IMG/VR virus record: IMGVR_UViG_3300030331_003204
Location: 1 to 20,717 of that record
Length of the DNA stretch: 20,717 bases
Direction: 5' to 3' (one strand)
DNA from: a virus
Below are positions 1-7,194 of this stretch, piece after piece. The notes beneath the pieces are model-generated. The model did not search any database and was not told the origin of the DNA. It saw nothing but the letters and a program-made list of their open reading frames with translations. The position numbers were made by a program, and so were the translations under genes. How positions within the stretch are numbered: the stretch's first letter is position 1; every line of letters starts with the position of its first letter.

Positions 1-204
1 TTTTTTTATGTAATTAAAATAAAACGTGTCAGTGGGTGTTATTGTTTTTAAATTATGACCTGATACATTTCTTATATTTTTATCTACACGATTGCTGATC
101 TCCATGGGTTTTTTAGCTTTGTGCTTTATGAAAGGTATCATTCTTTTAATAAAAGTTTTGTTGACTGCCCCGTGTAGAGCTACAATAGCTTCGGTGTAAT
201 CCAT
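1..204 (-). CDS. Hypothetical protein, incomplete at the window edge
   Basis: An open minus-strand frame of 68 codons begins with ATG at 204 and is still open at base 1, so the C-terminus is missing. The visible part starts MDYTEAIVALHGAVNKTF and is rich in Lys and Ile. No domain is recognised. No good Shine-Dalgarno sequence precedes the ATG. It is divergent from the oxygenase gene at 276, and the 71 bases between them hold no other frame. Support comes from the uninterrupted frame in AT-rich DNA, where stop codons are frequent, and from the absence of a competing plus-strand frame. The call is tentative. Confidence 0.5.
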   Translation of the reverse strand, partial: MDYTEAIVALHGAVNKTFIKRMIPFIKHKAKKPMEISNRVDKNIRNVSGHNLKTITPTDTFYFNYIKK

Positions 205-245
205 TATTTAAAAACTTTCATTTCGTAAAAATTTAATATACATAT

Positions 246-254
246 TGTTATGAT
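246..254 (+). promoter_or_regulatory. Candidate extended -10 promoter ahead of the oxygenase gene
   Basis: TGT followed by TATGAT fits the bacterial sigma-70 extended -10 form (TGn plus a TATAAT-like hexamer). No convincing -35 box is seen, which is tolerated for this promoter class. Transcription would start near 261, leaving a leader of about 15 bases with no Shine-Dalgarno sequence before the ATG at 276. In AT-rich DNA such matches arise by chance, so this is only a candidate. Confidence 0.3.
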
Positions 255-263
255 ACAAAACAT

Positions 264-275
264 TAGATTTCAATA
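264..275 (+). repeat. 12-base direct repeat, copy 1
   Basis: The sequence TAGATTTCAATA occurs here, directly abutting the ATG of the oxygenase gene at 276, and again at 812-823 upstream of the next gene. Both copies lie in the only two short intergenic gaps at the head of the structural operon. It could be a shared regulatory element or a remnant of duplication when the oxygenase gene was inserted; neither is shown. Confidence 0.4.
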
Positions 276-809
276 ATGAATTTATACTATTCTGTACCTG
301 GTAAAATTTGGTGGATACATAATTTTTTAGATACAGATATGTACAAAGGTATCCATGATGCTATCATCAAAGAACGTAAACAAATAAATTTACATACATC
401 AAAGGGTGTTTGGGAAGAAGGTTTAATAGAAAGATTAAATCCCCCACTTAGAACAAGCGTAAGTAATTATCAACCTTTTGAAAAATTAAAGTCTTTAGTA
501 AAGTCAAACCCATTTTTTAAATTTGATGAGGTAACTAAAATGTCCTCTAATATTCATTATATGAAAAAAAGTTCTGGAATTAACTGGCATAATGATGGTA
601 GTTGGAAATATGGTGCAACTTATTATATTAATAATAGGTGGAATTCTAATTGGGGTGGTGAGTTTATGTATGCCGACTCAACTGCATATGGTTGGTTACC
701 TTTAAAAGGTAACTCAATAGTAATTATAAAATCACCTTTTCAACATAAAGTTAACCCTGTTCTTACTGATATTATGCCCAGAATAAGTGTACAAATCTTT
801 ATGAAGTGA
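276..809 (+). CDS. 2-oxoglutarate/Fe(II)-dependent oxygenase
   Basis: The 177-residue protein carries the signature of the prolyl-4-hydroxylase-like 2OG-Fe(II) dioxygenase fold. An HxD pair (H105, D107, in WHNDGSW) and a distal histidine (H157, in FQHKV) would bind iron. R169, twelve residues further on (PRISVQ), would hold the 2-oxoglutarate carboxylate. A Trp/Gly-rich stretch (WNSNWGGEFMY, 122-132) fits the core beta strands. Such enzymes hydroxylate protein side chains, sugars or nucleobases using 2-oxoglutarate and oxygen; the substrate here cannot be told. The length suits a compact phage member of the family. The gene stands alone between two short gaps at the head of the tail operon, so it may be an accessory cargo gene. 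The start has no clear ribosome binding site. The family call is firm; the substrate is unknown. Confidence 0.85.
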   Translation: MNLYYSVPGKIWWIHNFLDTDMYKGIHDAIIKERKQINLHTSKGVWEEGLIERLNPPLRTSVSNYQPFEKLKSLVKSNPFFKFDEVTKMSSNIHYMKKSSGINWHNDGSWKYGATYYINNRWNSNWGGEFMYADSTAYGWLPLKGNSIVIIKSPFQHKVNPVLTDIMPRISVQIFMK

Positions 810-811
810 AA

Positions 812-823
812 TAGATTTCAATA
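812..823 (+). repeat. 12-base direct repeat, copy 2
   Basis: Second exact copy of TAGATTTCAATA (the first is at 264-275). It lies just after the oxygenase stop codon, 22 bases before the ATG of the tail protein gene and immediately upstream of an extended -10-like sequence. Confidence 0.4.
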
Positions 824-831
824 TTTTAATA

Positions 832-840
832 TGGTATAAT
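832..840 (+). promoter_or_regulatory. Candidate extended -10 promoter with a consensus TATAAT
   Basis: TGG followed by a perfect TATAAT matches an extended -10 element. Only five bases separate it from the ATG at 846, and no Shine-Dalgarno sequence is present. If used, transcription would begin at or within a base or two of the start codon, giving a leaderless message for the tail gene. The alternative is that the gene is read on a longer transcript from upstream and the match is chance in AT-rich DNA. Confidence 0.4.
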
Positions 841-845
841 TTCGA

Positions 846-3038
846 ATGCCTTTAACAAGTGTACCTATACAACCAGGATTTAATAAACAAGTCACCGAAA
901 CAGGTGCTGAGGGACAATGGGTCGATGGAGATAATGTAAGATTTAGATATGGACTACCAGAAAAAATAGGTGGGTGGTCACAACTTTCAACATCAACTTT
1001 AGCAGGTAATGCAAGACATCAGCACATGTGGACTGATTTAGATGGTAGAGTTTACGCTGCTATTGGAACAGATAAATGTTTATTGGTTTATTATTCTAAT
1101 ACATTTTATGATATTACACCATTAGCATCGACAATATCAGGAGGAACTTTTACTTCAGTGAATGGATCACCTACTGTTACAATTAATAAATCAGGAACTA
1201 ATCTTGTTGCAGGTGATTATATTATATTAGATTCTGTTACATTACCTGGTGGAGGTGCTACAGGTTTTTCTACATCTGATTTTGAAGATGTTATCTTTGA
1301 AGTTCAGTCTGCAACATTTGCATCAGTTGTAATTACAATGCCCTCTAATGAAACTGGCACAGGTATGACAGCTGCTGGAGCAGTGTCTATAAAACCGTAT
1401 GTAGACTTTGGCCCAGCTTCACAAACTTTTGGTTATGGATTTGGTACTGGTCTTTATGGTGGTACAGTTTTAAATCCAGTACAAACAACTTTGAACGGAG
1501 CCTTGAACGCAGATACAGCAGGTACAGGTGGATCAGGGACTAGCATTACATTAACCTCAGTTGCAAACTTACCAACTTCAGGCGTTGTATTGGTTGGTAA
1601 TGAATTAATTACATACAGCGGTATTTCAAGCAATGATTTAACTGGTATAACAAGAGGGGCTAACGGAACAGCGACACCGGGCACCTCAAACGGACAAGCA
1701 CATTCTAATGGTGCTACAGTTACTGATGCATCTAATTTTACTGGTTTTGGTTCATCTTCAGGCACCTCATCTGTAATTTTAGAACCTGCAAATTGGTCTT
1801 TAGATAATTTTGGACAACAATTAATTGCAACTGCTAAGAATGGTAAAACATTTTCTTGGAATCCTATCAACGCAAACCCTGCTGCTTTAACAACTAGAGC
1901 TGCTGCATTATCTAATGCACCGACTGCATCAGTTGCCTCTATTGTTTCTGAGAGAGATAGACATTTAATAATATTAGGAACTGAAACTACAATTGGTACA
2001 TCCTCTACTCAAGATAAACTATTCATTAGATTTTCGGATCAGGAAGATGCAACAAATTATACACCAACATCAACAAATACAGCTGGCACTTTTAGATTAG
2101 ATAGCGGTACAAGAATAGTAGGAGCTGCAAAAGCTAAAGATTATATTTTAATTTTAACAGATACCGCTGCTTACGTGATGCAATTTGTTGGACCACCATT
2201 TACATTTTCTATTCGCCAAGTGGGATCAAACTGTGGGGCGATAGGTCAACATTCTATACAATATGTTGATGGAGCTGTTTATTGGATGGGTCAAGCAGGT
2301 GGATTTTTTGTTTATGATGGAACAGTAAAATCATTACCATGTTTAGTAGAGGACTTTGTTTTTACTACAGGTGGAGATAATTTAGGTTTAAACTTTAGCA
2401 GTGGTGAAATTATATATGCTGGGTATAACACTTTATACTCAGAAATAAATTGGTTTTATCCTAAATCTGGATCTATAAACATAGATAGAATTGTAACTTA
2501 CAATTATTCAGAACGTGTTTGGACTACGGGAACACTAGCAAGGACAAGTTATTATGATGCAAGTTTGTTTGATAATCCATACGCAACTGAATTTAATTCA
2601 ACAGGTGTTCCTAGCTTTCCAGTAATTCAAGGTATTACTAATACTAGAGGAGCCACCACATATTATTCTCATGAAGAGGGAACTAATCAGGTTGCAGCAA
2701 ACGGCACATCTACAGCAATAATTTCTTTTATAAAGTCAGGAGATTTTGATTTAGATGTTGAAGGTAATGGTCAATTTTTCATAAGTATGAGAAGATTTGT
2801 TCCAGACTTTAAAGTATTAACTGGAGATGCTAAAATATCTATATTACTTAAAGATTTTCCAGTCGATAACGAATCGTCATCACCACTAGGACCCTTTACA
2901 ATTAACAGTTCAACGACTAAAGTAGACACAAGAGCTAGAGCAAGATTTGCTAGTTTAAGAGTAGAAAACACTTCAGTAAACCAAAGTTGGAGATATGGAA
3001 CTTTTAGAGCTGATACACAACCAGATGGTATGAGATAA
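846..3038 (+). CDS. Tail nozzle/hub protein (T7 gp12 / P22 gp10 type)
   Basis: A 730-residue beta-rich protein. Its N-terminus (MPLTSVPIQPGFNKQ, then GQWVDGDNVRFRYGLPEKIGGW-like text to residue 44) is a form I recall from many uncultured marine phage proteins annotated as tail or DNA-stabilisation proteins. T7 gp12 (tail nozzle) and P22 gp10 are beta-propeller proteins of similar role, and T7 gp12 has a similar length (about 790). Repeated beta motifs ending in Trp/Tyr-rich strands fit that fold. Two Gly/Ser/Thr-rich segments interrupt the N-terminal half: about 95-180, and about 231-294 with the pattern LPTSGVVLVGNELITYSG then GITRGANGT, like an inserted small beta domain. It is probably a virion part that closes or extends the tail and retains packaged DNA. 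The next gene starts on its stop codon (TAATG). No tail fibre gene is seen near it. The structural role is fairly sure; the exact orthology is inferred. Confidence 0.75.
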   Translation: MPLTSVPIQPGFNKQVTETGAEGQWVDGDNVRFRYGLPEKIGGWSQLSTSTLAGNARHQHMWTDLDGRVYAAIGTDKCLLVYYSNTFYDITPLASTISGGTFTSVNGSPTVTINKSGTNLVAGDYIILDSVTLPGGGATGFSTSDFEDVIFEVQSATFASVVITMPSNETGTGMTAAGAVSIKPYVDFGPASQTFGYGFGTGLYGGTVLNPVQTTLNGALNADTAGTGGSGTSITLTSVANLPTSGVVLVGNELITYSGISSNDLTGITRGANGTATPGTSNGQAHSNGATVTDASNFTGFGSSSGTSSVILEPANWSLDNFGQQLIATAKNGKTFSWNPINANPAALTTRAAALSNAPTASVASIVSERDRHLIILGTETTIGTSSTQDKLFIRFSDQEDATNYTPTSTNTAGTFRLDSGTRIVGAAKAKDYILILTDTAAYVMQFVGPPFTFSIRQVGSNCGAIGQHSIQYVDGAVYWMGQAGGFFVYDGTVKSLPCLVEDFVFTTGGDNLGLNFSSGEIIYAGYNTLYSEINWFYPKSGSINIDRIVTYNYSERVWTTGTLARTSYYDASLFDNPYATEFNSTGVPSFPVIQGITNTRGATTYYSHEEGTNQVAANGTSTAIISFIKSGDFDLDVEGNGQFFISMRRFVPDFKVLTGDAKISILLKDFPVDNESSSPLGPFTINSSTTKVDTRARARFASLRVENTSVNQSWRYGTFRADTQPDGMR

Positions 3039-3637
3039 TGGATGACAAAAGACAAAAATACTCTGCAAAACAAACTCAAACAGGTAAATCACCTGGAATG
3101 GGCACTTCATCAAGAAGATCTAACTATAATCCCGGTGGAGGTTTAGAAGATAGCAAAAGACCATCTGATAGTGGACGTAAACAACAAGCTGCTTTTTTAC
3201 AACAAAACCCAGCTGCAACATTAAATATTTTAAAAAGAGAAGGAGTGCCTACGATTCCAATTGGAGTTCCAGGCGGTCAAGTATTAAATATTTTAAAACC
3301 TTTTAGAGATCGTTTATTAGGTGCAAATGTTGATTATTTTTCTGATTTAAAAAACAGGTTACAAGATGATCCTAATAGAAATATTAATAACTATGAAAGA
3401 TCAGCAGCTGGATATAAACAATACATGGCAGATAGGTTAGCAGGTAAGATTGATGCGGCTGGTAATTTACTAAGAGTAAGTCAAGATGATAGTGGAATAA
3501 TGCCTTTACTTAATGATCCTAATTTACAAAATCCAAACATGAATATGATGAACCAAGGTTTAGGATCTTTAATTGGTGCACCACAAGTAATTAATAATGA
3601 ATATATTTATGGTTTACCTATGGGCTTTCTAAGATAA
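3038..3637 (+). CDS. Small structural-operon protein, function unknown
   Basis: A 199-residue protein starting on the stop codon of the tail gene (TAATG), so probably translationally coupled to it. The first 55 residues are polar, basic and low-complexity (Gly, Ser, Lys, Gln), suggesting a disordered arm. Residues 56-145 are more ordered and hold a PTIPIGVPGGQ segment. The C-terminal part is rich in Asn, Met, Leu and Pro (LLNDPNLQNPNMNMMNQ). No signal peptide, membrane segment or catalytic motif is visible. Position between the tail nozzle gene and other small genes suggests a minor virion or assembly protein. The gene is very likely real; its role is unknown. Confidence 0.7.
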   Translation: MDDKRQKYSAKQTQTGKSPGMGTSSRRSNYNPGGGLEDSKRPSDSGRKQQAAFLQQNPAATLNILKREGVPTIPIGVPGGQVLNILKPFRDRLLGANVDYFSDLKNRLQDDPNRNINNYERSAAGYKQYMADRLAGKIDAAGNLLRVSQDDSGIMPLLNDPNLQNPNMNMMNQGLGSLIGAPQVINNEYIYGLPMGFLR

Positions 3638-3801
3638 TGGCAAAAATAGATATTTATATTCCAGAACCTAAATCTGAATACGATGAATCTAATCAAAGAC
3701 AAATTCTTGAAGCATTAGATACTTTAAAAAATCAACTTAATTTTTCTTTTCAATTTGATTTAAAAGAAGAACAAGATGCTTTTAATTATTTTTTATCATG
3801 A
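3637..3801 (+). CDS. Small acidic conserved phage protein, 54 residues
   Basis: ATG at 3637 shares a base with the preceding TAA, and the gene ends with TGA at 3799-3801, overlapping the next ATG (ATGA). The product starts MAKIDIYIPEPKSEYD and continues with a helical segment (NQRQILEALDTLKNQL, 19-34) and an acidic, Phe-rich end (LKEEQDAFNYFLS). I recall similar short proteins in uncultured marine phage genomes, with no known function. Stop-start overlap on both sides and the amphipathic helix argue that it is translated. It may be a small virion or assembly partner. Confidence 0.7.
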   Translation: MAKIDIYIPEPKSEYDESNQRQILEALDTLKNQLNFSFQFDLKEEQDAFNYFLS

Positions 3802-4148
3802 CCATACAATACAAAAATCAAGGATTTAAACAATCAGACACAAGCAAAACAACTGCATTGACCTGTCCATCGAATGCAACAATTATTATTAAAAGTATTT
3901 ACTGTGCTAACAATGATGCTTCCTCAGCTATTCTAGTAAATATGAATTTAGTAGACTCTTCTGATTCAAATACAGAGTATGAGTTTTTTAGAGATGATCT
4001 AGCTGCAAAAACACAAGTTAATGCTACCCCTAATGGTTTAAACTTAGAAGCAGGTGATGCTATCACAGTTCAAGCAGCAACAGGAAGTAATAAAATTCAA
4101 GGTTCAATAAGTTATGCTTTGATAGATAGATCACAAGAAAATGGCTAA
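3798..4148 (+). CDS. Probable beta-sandwich virion accessory protein, function unknown
   Basis: A 116-residue protein with alternating hydrophobic strands (TIIIKSIYCAN, AILVNMNLVDS, DAITVQAAT, GSISYALID) and few helices, which suggests a single small beta-sandwich. Segments rich in Asn, Ser and Thr resemble decoration, head-fibre or tail-attachment domains of phages, but no family was recognised. The start overlaps the previous stop (ATGA), and the last eight bases overlap the next gene. With no obvious tail fibre in the window, a receptor-contacting or decoration role is possible but unproven. Confidence 0.65.
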   Translation: MTIQYKNQGFKQSDTSKTTALTCPSNATIIIKSIYCANNDASSAILVNMNLVDSSDSNTEYEFFRDDLAAKTQVNATPNGLNLEAGDAITVQAATGSNKIQGSISYALIDRSQENG

Positions 4149-4272
4149 ACGTAAATTTGTAAATTTTGTTCCAAGACCTAAACCAAAAAAGAGACCAAGG
4201 AGACATAAGAAAAGACTTTCAAAGGGTGAAAAAAGAGATTATAAGAAATATAATAGACAAGGGAGGTCATAA
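4141..4272 (+). CDS. Very basic 43-residue protein
   Basis: ATG at 4141 lies inside the end of the preceding gene, and the TAA at 4270-4272 shares a base with the next ATG. The product starts MAKRKFVNFVPRPKPKKRP. It has 11 Lys and 9 Arg among 43 residues, with only two acidic residues (E30, D33). The first third alternates Pro with Lys/Arg; the rest is likely helical and ends YNRQGRS. Such charge suggests nucleic-acid or membrane binding, or packing with DNA in the capsid. I recall near-identical short proteins in related marine phage contigs, which supports a real gene, but no function is known to me. Confidence 0.7.
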   Translation: MAKRKFVNFVPRPKPKKRPRRHKKRLSKGEKRDYKKYNRQGRS

Positions 4273-4469
4273 TGGCGATACAAAGAATACCTGCAAAAGC
4301 TGTTGAAATTGTAAAAAATAAAAGAACAGGTAAAGTCTATGCAGATAAAGCTGAGTTTGATGCAGATGTTGCAGATCCAAACACAGACACAACCGCAGAT
4401 GATTTTAGACAGGATTTAGAGATTACAGTTGCTAAACTTACGCTTTTTGGTAAAACCAAAGACGAATGA
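4272..4469 (+). CDS. Small conserved phage protein, 65 residues, function unknown
   Basis: A 65-residue protein starting on the previous stop (TAATG), preceded by GGGAGG at 4261-4266, a good ribosome binding site. It begins MAIQRIPAKAVEIVKNKRTG. Its middle is acidic (DKAEFDADVADPNTDTTADD), and its C-terminus is a strand-like segment (LEITVAKLTLFGKTK). I recall this type of sequence from uncultured marine phages, always as a hypothetical protein. No domain is recognised. It overlaps the glycosyltransferase start by four bases (ATGA), so the two are probably translated in a coupled way. Confidence 0.7.
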   Translation: MAIQRIPAKAVEIVKNKRTGKVYADKAEFDADVADPNTDTTADDFRQDLEITVAKLTLFGKTKDE

Positions 4470-5395
4470 AACCACGTGGCGGAACAGAACTTCAACTAGA
4501 GCTATTACACAAATATTGCAAAAAAGATTTACTAGATCAAGTAAACATATGCACATCCATTCCTGGAAAAGTGCCTTTAGTTAAAGATAAATTAAATATA
4601 CTTTGGCAAAAAAATTCCTACGATCAACCAAATTTACAAAAATTTTTTGGAGATCAAAACAGACATGATGAATATGACTGGTACATATTTAATTCACATT
4701 GGAATTATGAAAAATTTAGATATTATTTTAGAATACCTGAAGACAAATCAATGGTCATAAAAAATGGGGTAGAACATTTTCCAAAACGTAAACGTTATTT
4801 GCAAGGTGAAAAAATAAAAATATTGTATAACTCAACACCTTGGAGAGGTTTAAATGTTATGTTAGGTGCTATGCAGTTTGTTACAAACCCAAATGTTGAA
4901 TTAGACGTTTATTCATCTACACAAATCTATGGTGATTATTTTGAAAAAGTGAATGAGGGAAAATATGATCCTTTGTTTGATCAAGCAAAAAAATTAAAGA
5001 ATGTAAATTATATTGGATACAAACCACATGAATATATTATGGAAAACATCAGTGACTATCACATATGGTGTCATCCTAGTTGTTGGGAGGAAACGTTTTG
5101 TATCGGAGCTTTAGAAGCGATGGCAGCTGGTATTTATATGATATGCACAAATTATGGAGCTTTATATGAAACTTGTTCTGAATGGCCTGTATATGTAAAT
5201 TACACAGGAAATTATGTTAAATTAGCACAGACGTTTGGCCAAGCTATAGATATGGCCTGTAAACAAATAGGAGAAGATTATTTAGAAGATCATCTAAATG
5301 CTCAGCAAGAGCATGCTAAACGGTTTTATGATTGGAAGAAAAAAGGTGGTGAGTGGGAAATATTTTTACAAGGAGCTATAAATGCAAAATCTTAA
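4466..5395 (+). CDS. Glycosyltransferase, GT4-like (GT-B fold)
   Basis: A 309-residue protein with features of GT-B retaining glycosyltransferases. There is a Gly-rich loop near the N-terminus (RGGTELQ, 4-10) of the type that contacts the acceptor or sugar donor, and an EX7E motif, E209 to E217 (EETFCIGALEAMAAG), that binds the nucleotide-sugar. NSTPWRGLNVML (122-133) matches the start of the C-terminal domain, and HPSCWEE (203-209) precedes the motif. It is shorter than typical bacterial family members (about 350-400), mainly because the N-terminal domain is compact. It starts within the stop of the previous gene and overlaps the next glycosyltransferase by 14 bases. It should move a sugar from a nucleotide-sugar to an acceptor in the infected cell; the acceptor (virion protein, host lipopolysaccharide or DNA) is not shown. 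Confidence 0.8.
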   Translation: MKPRGGTELQLELLHKYCKKDLLDQVNICTSIPGKVPLVKDKLNILWQKNSYDQPNLQKFFGDQNRHDEYDWYIFNSHWNYEKFRYYFRIPEDKSMVIKNGVEHFPKRKRYLQGEKIKILYNSTPWRGLNVMLGAMQFVTNPNVELDVYSSTQIYGDYFEKVNEGKYDPLFDQAKKLKNVNYIGYKPHEYIMENISDYHIWCHPSCWEETFCIGALEAMAAGIYMICTNYGALYETCSEWPVYVNYTGNYVKLAQTFGQAIDMACKQIGEDYLEDHLNAQQEHAKRFYDWKKKGGEWEIFLQGAINAKS

Positions 5396-6200
5396 TGAAG
5401 ACGAATTAATAAAACCAATATGGGTAGAAAAAAAACCAAAAGAAATTTCTCCTTATAGATTATTTGTAGCTACACCTTGTCATTCGGAAGTTTCATTACA
5501 TTATGTTCAGTCGCTTTTAGATATATCTAGAGTGTGTCATACAAATAAAATGCATGTAGAATTTTGCATATTGAAATCATCCTTAGTTACACAAGGCAGA
5601 AACTTGTGTGTCTCTGGTTTTTTAGAATCAAACTGCACACATATGCTTTTCATAGATTCAGATATAAATGTTCAAGCTAAAACTATTATGAAAATGTTAC
5701 AAGCAGAAAAAGAGTTAATCTCTGTTCCATATCCACTTAAAGCTTTTTTATGGGACAAAGGTTTTGATGAAATTAATCAAGGTAAAATAAAAAAACCAGA
5801 AGATTTAGAACAAATATTTAACAGTTATCCCATGAAAGTTATGGATAAAAATGATGTAAAACTTACAGATGGTATAATAGAGATTACTCACGCACCCACA
5901 GGATGCATGTTAATAAAGAGGTCAGTTTTTGACAAACTAATAGATAAATATCCAGAACGAGAGATACGTCAAAATACTGTAATTAATAGTAAATTAGTCT
6001 TAAAAAAGCACATGTGGAATTTTTTTGATACTTTACATGATCCAATTGCTAAAACTTACCTAGGTGAGGATTTTGCCTTTTGTAAATTATGGAAAGATAT
6101 TGGTGGAAAATGTTATGCATATATTTTGGACGAGATCATTCATGTGGGTGAACATTCGTATAAAGGTAAGTTTGTCGATGAGTTGATATTACATAAGTAA
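5382..6200 (+). CDS. Glycosyltransferase-like protein, GT-A fold
   Basis: A 272-residue protein whose core fits GT-A glycosyltransferases. VATPCHSEVSLHYVQSLLD (29-47) forms the first nucleotide-binding strand and helix. HMLFIDSDI (87-95) carries the metal-binding DxD (D92, D94). APTGCMLIKRSVFDKL (171-186) and GEDFAFC (228-234) match the acceptor and catalytic region, and HVGEHSYKG (254-262) the usual closing segment. SSLVTQGRN (66-74) is a phage-typical loop. A strong ribosome binding site (AAGGAG, 5370-5375) lies six bases before the ATG, inside the upstream glycosyltransferase gene, so the pair is co-translated. It presumably acts with that gene on one glycan or virion target. It is the last gene before a 43-base gap. 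The fold call is good; the reaction is unknown. Confidence 0.75.
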   Translation: MQNLNEDELIKPIWVEKKPKEISPYRLFVATPCHSEVSLHYVQSLLDISRVCHTNKMHVEFCILKSSLVTQGRNLCVSGFLESNCTHMLFIDSDINVQAKTIMKMLQAEKELISVPYPLKAFLWDKGFDEINQGKIKKPEDLEQIFNSYPMKVMDKNDVKLTDGIIEITHAPTGCMLIKRSVFDKLIDKYPEREIRQNTVINSKLVLKKHMWNFFDTLHDPIAKTYLGEDFAFCKLWKDIGGKCYAYILDEIIHVGEHSYKGKFVDELILHK

Positions 6201-6243
6201 AATGGTAATATTTAATTTTTTAGATCTATAAGGAGAATAATTT
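6201..6243 (+). promoter_or_regulatory. Intergenic gap with a strong ribosome binding site
   Basis: One of the few plus-strand gaps in the structural genes. AAGGAG at 6230-6235, eight bases before the ATG at 6244, is a near-ideal Shine-Dalgarno sequence and fixes that start. A TGG-TAATAT sequence at 6203-6211 is only a weak -10 match. A T-rich run (6217-6221) has no stem before it, so no intrinsic terminator is supported. The gap separates the glycosyltransferase unit from the internal virion genes, so this could be a transcription restart point. Confidence 0.45.
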
Positions 6244-7194
6244 ATGTCATTTGCTGCTTTAATTCCATATGCTTTAGGAGCCATCGGAGCAGTTCAAGGA
6301 TATAGATCAGCAAGGGATTCAGGAGCTACAGGTTTAGGTTCATTAATATCAGCGGGTCTTGGTGGTTTTGGTGGATACCAATTGGGTGGTAGTCTTGCAG
6401 GTTTACTTCCTGGACAAGGGGTGAGTGCCGCAAACACTTTAGCAGCCAGATCAACTATGCCACCAGGTATAACAGCAAGTCAAGACGCTAGTTTTTTTGC
6501 GAGAAAAAATTTAACTCCACCAAAAAAAGGTAACACATTTTTTGATTTTTTTAAAAAAGCTAATAGTGATGATTATGACCCATTAAAAGTAAGTCTTGCA
6601 GCAGGAGCTGTTCCCTTATTAGCAGGTGCATTTGATCAAGCACCTGTAGATATTTATCAACCTGGTTATAATGTTGGTTATTTAGATATGAGAGATAAAA
6701 GACCAGGTTTTAAATATATTGATCCAGAGACAGGACAAGAAAAAGAATACGAAAGAGTTTATGCACCAGAAGAACAAGCTAGAGGTGATAGAAGACTAGG
6801 TAACTTGTCATTAAATGTTATGAGATTAAATGCAGGTGGAATCGCACAAATAAAAAAATTTAATGAAGGTGGTGTAAATTATTTACCTTCAAAAGTTTCA
6901 CATGATGAAAATGATTCTAACAACTACATAAGAGCAAGTGGTTATGTTGAAGATGGATCAGGAGCAGGTGATAAAGACGAGGATACAATGTTAGCTCAAT
7001 TAGCAGACGGAGAGTTTGTAACGAGAGCAGATGGAGTATTAGGAGCTGGAATCATAGCTGGAGCAAATCCAAACAGCATGAAAGACATGAGAGAAAAAGG
7101 AGCCCAATACTTCTATGAACAACAAAAACGATACAAAAGAGTTTTTGATTTATTAAAGGAGAAGAATGGGGACAGTCAGCAAAAAATCAATTAA
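6244..7194 (+). CDS. Virion structural protein with Gly/Ala-rich N-terminus and DGEFV motif
   Basis: A 316-residue protein. Residues 1-58 are a hydrophobic, Gly/Ala-rich helical region (GLGGFGGYQLGGSLAGLLPG). The middle is polar (PPKKGNTFFDFFKK, 92-105). The C-terminal third has NAGGIAQIKKFNEGG (196-210) followed by LADGEFVTRADGVLGAGI (253-270), an arrangement I recall in short-tailed phage virion proteins encoded just before the internal proteins. Its last residues (YFYEQQKRYKRVFDLLKE) are a charged helix. It overlaps the next gene by 29 bases. It lies immediately upstream of the putative ejection cassette, so a role in the internal or portal-proximal virion is likely, though no orthologue in a model phage is recognised. 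Confidence 0.65.
   Translation: MSFAALIPYALGAIGAVQGYRSARDSGATGLGSLISAGLGGFGGYQLGGSLAGLLPGQGVSAANTLAARSTMPPGITASQDASFFARKNLTPPKKGNTFFDFFKKANSDDYDPLKVSLAAGAVPLLAGAFDQAPVDIYQPGYNVGYLDMRDKRPGFKYIDPETGQEKEYERVYAPEEQARGDRRLGNLSLNVMRLNAGGIAQIKKFNEGGVNYLPSKVSHDENDSNNYIRASGYVEDGSGAGDKDEDTMLAQLADGEFVTRADGVLGAGIIAGANPNSMKDMREKGAQYFYEQQKRYKRVFDLLKEKNGDSQQKIN

Noticed and set aside
205-275. Inverted AT repeats (aatat/atatt) near 235-246 and 821-832 as operators
   Set aside because: Very short, purely A/T, and expected by chance in DNA of this composition.
1454-1870. 138-codon minus-strand frame inside the tail nozzle gene
   Set aside because: Antisense shadow of a low-complexity Gly/Thr/Ala-rich coding region; no independent support.
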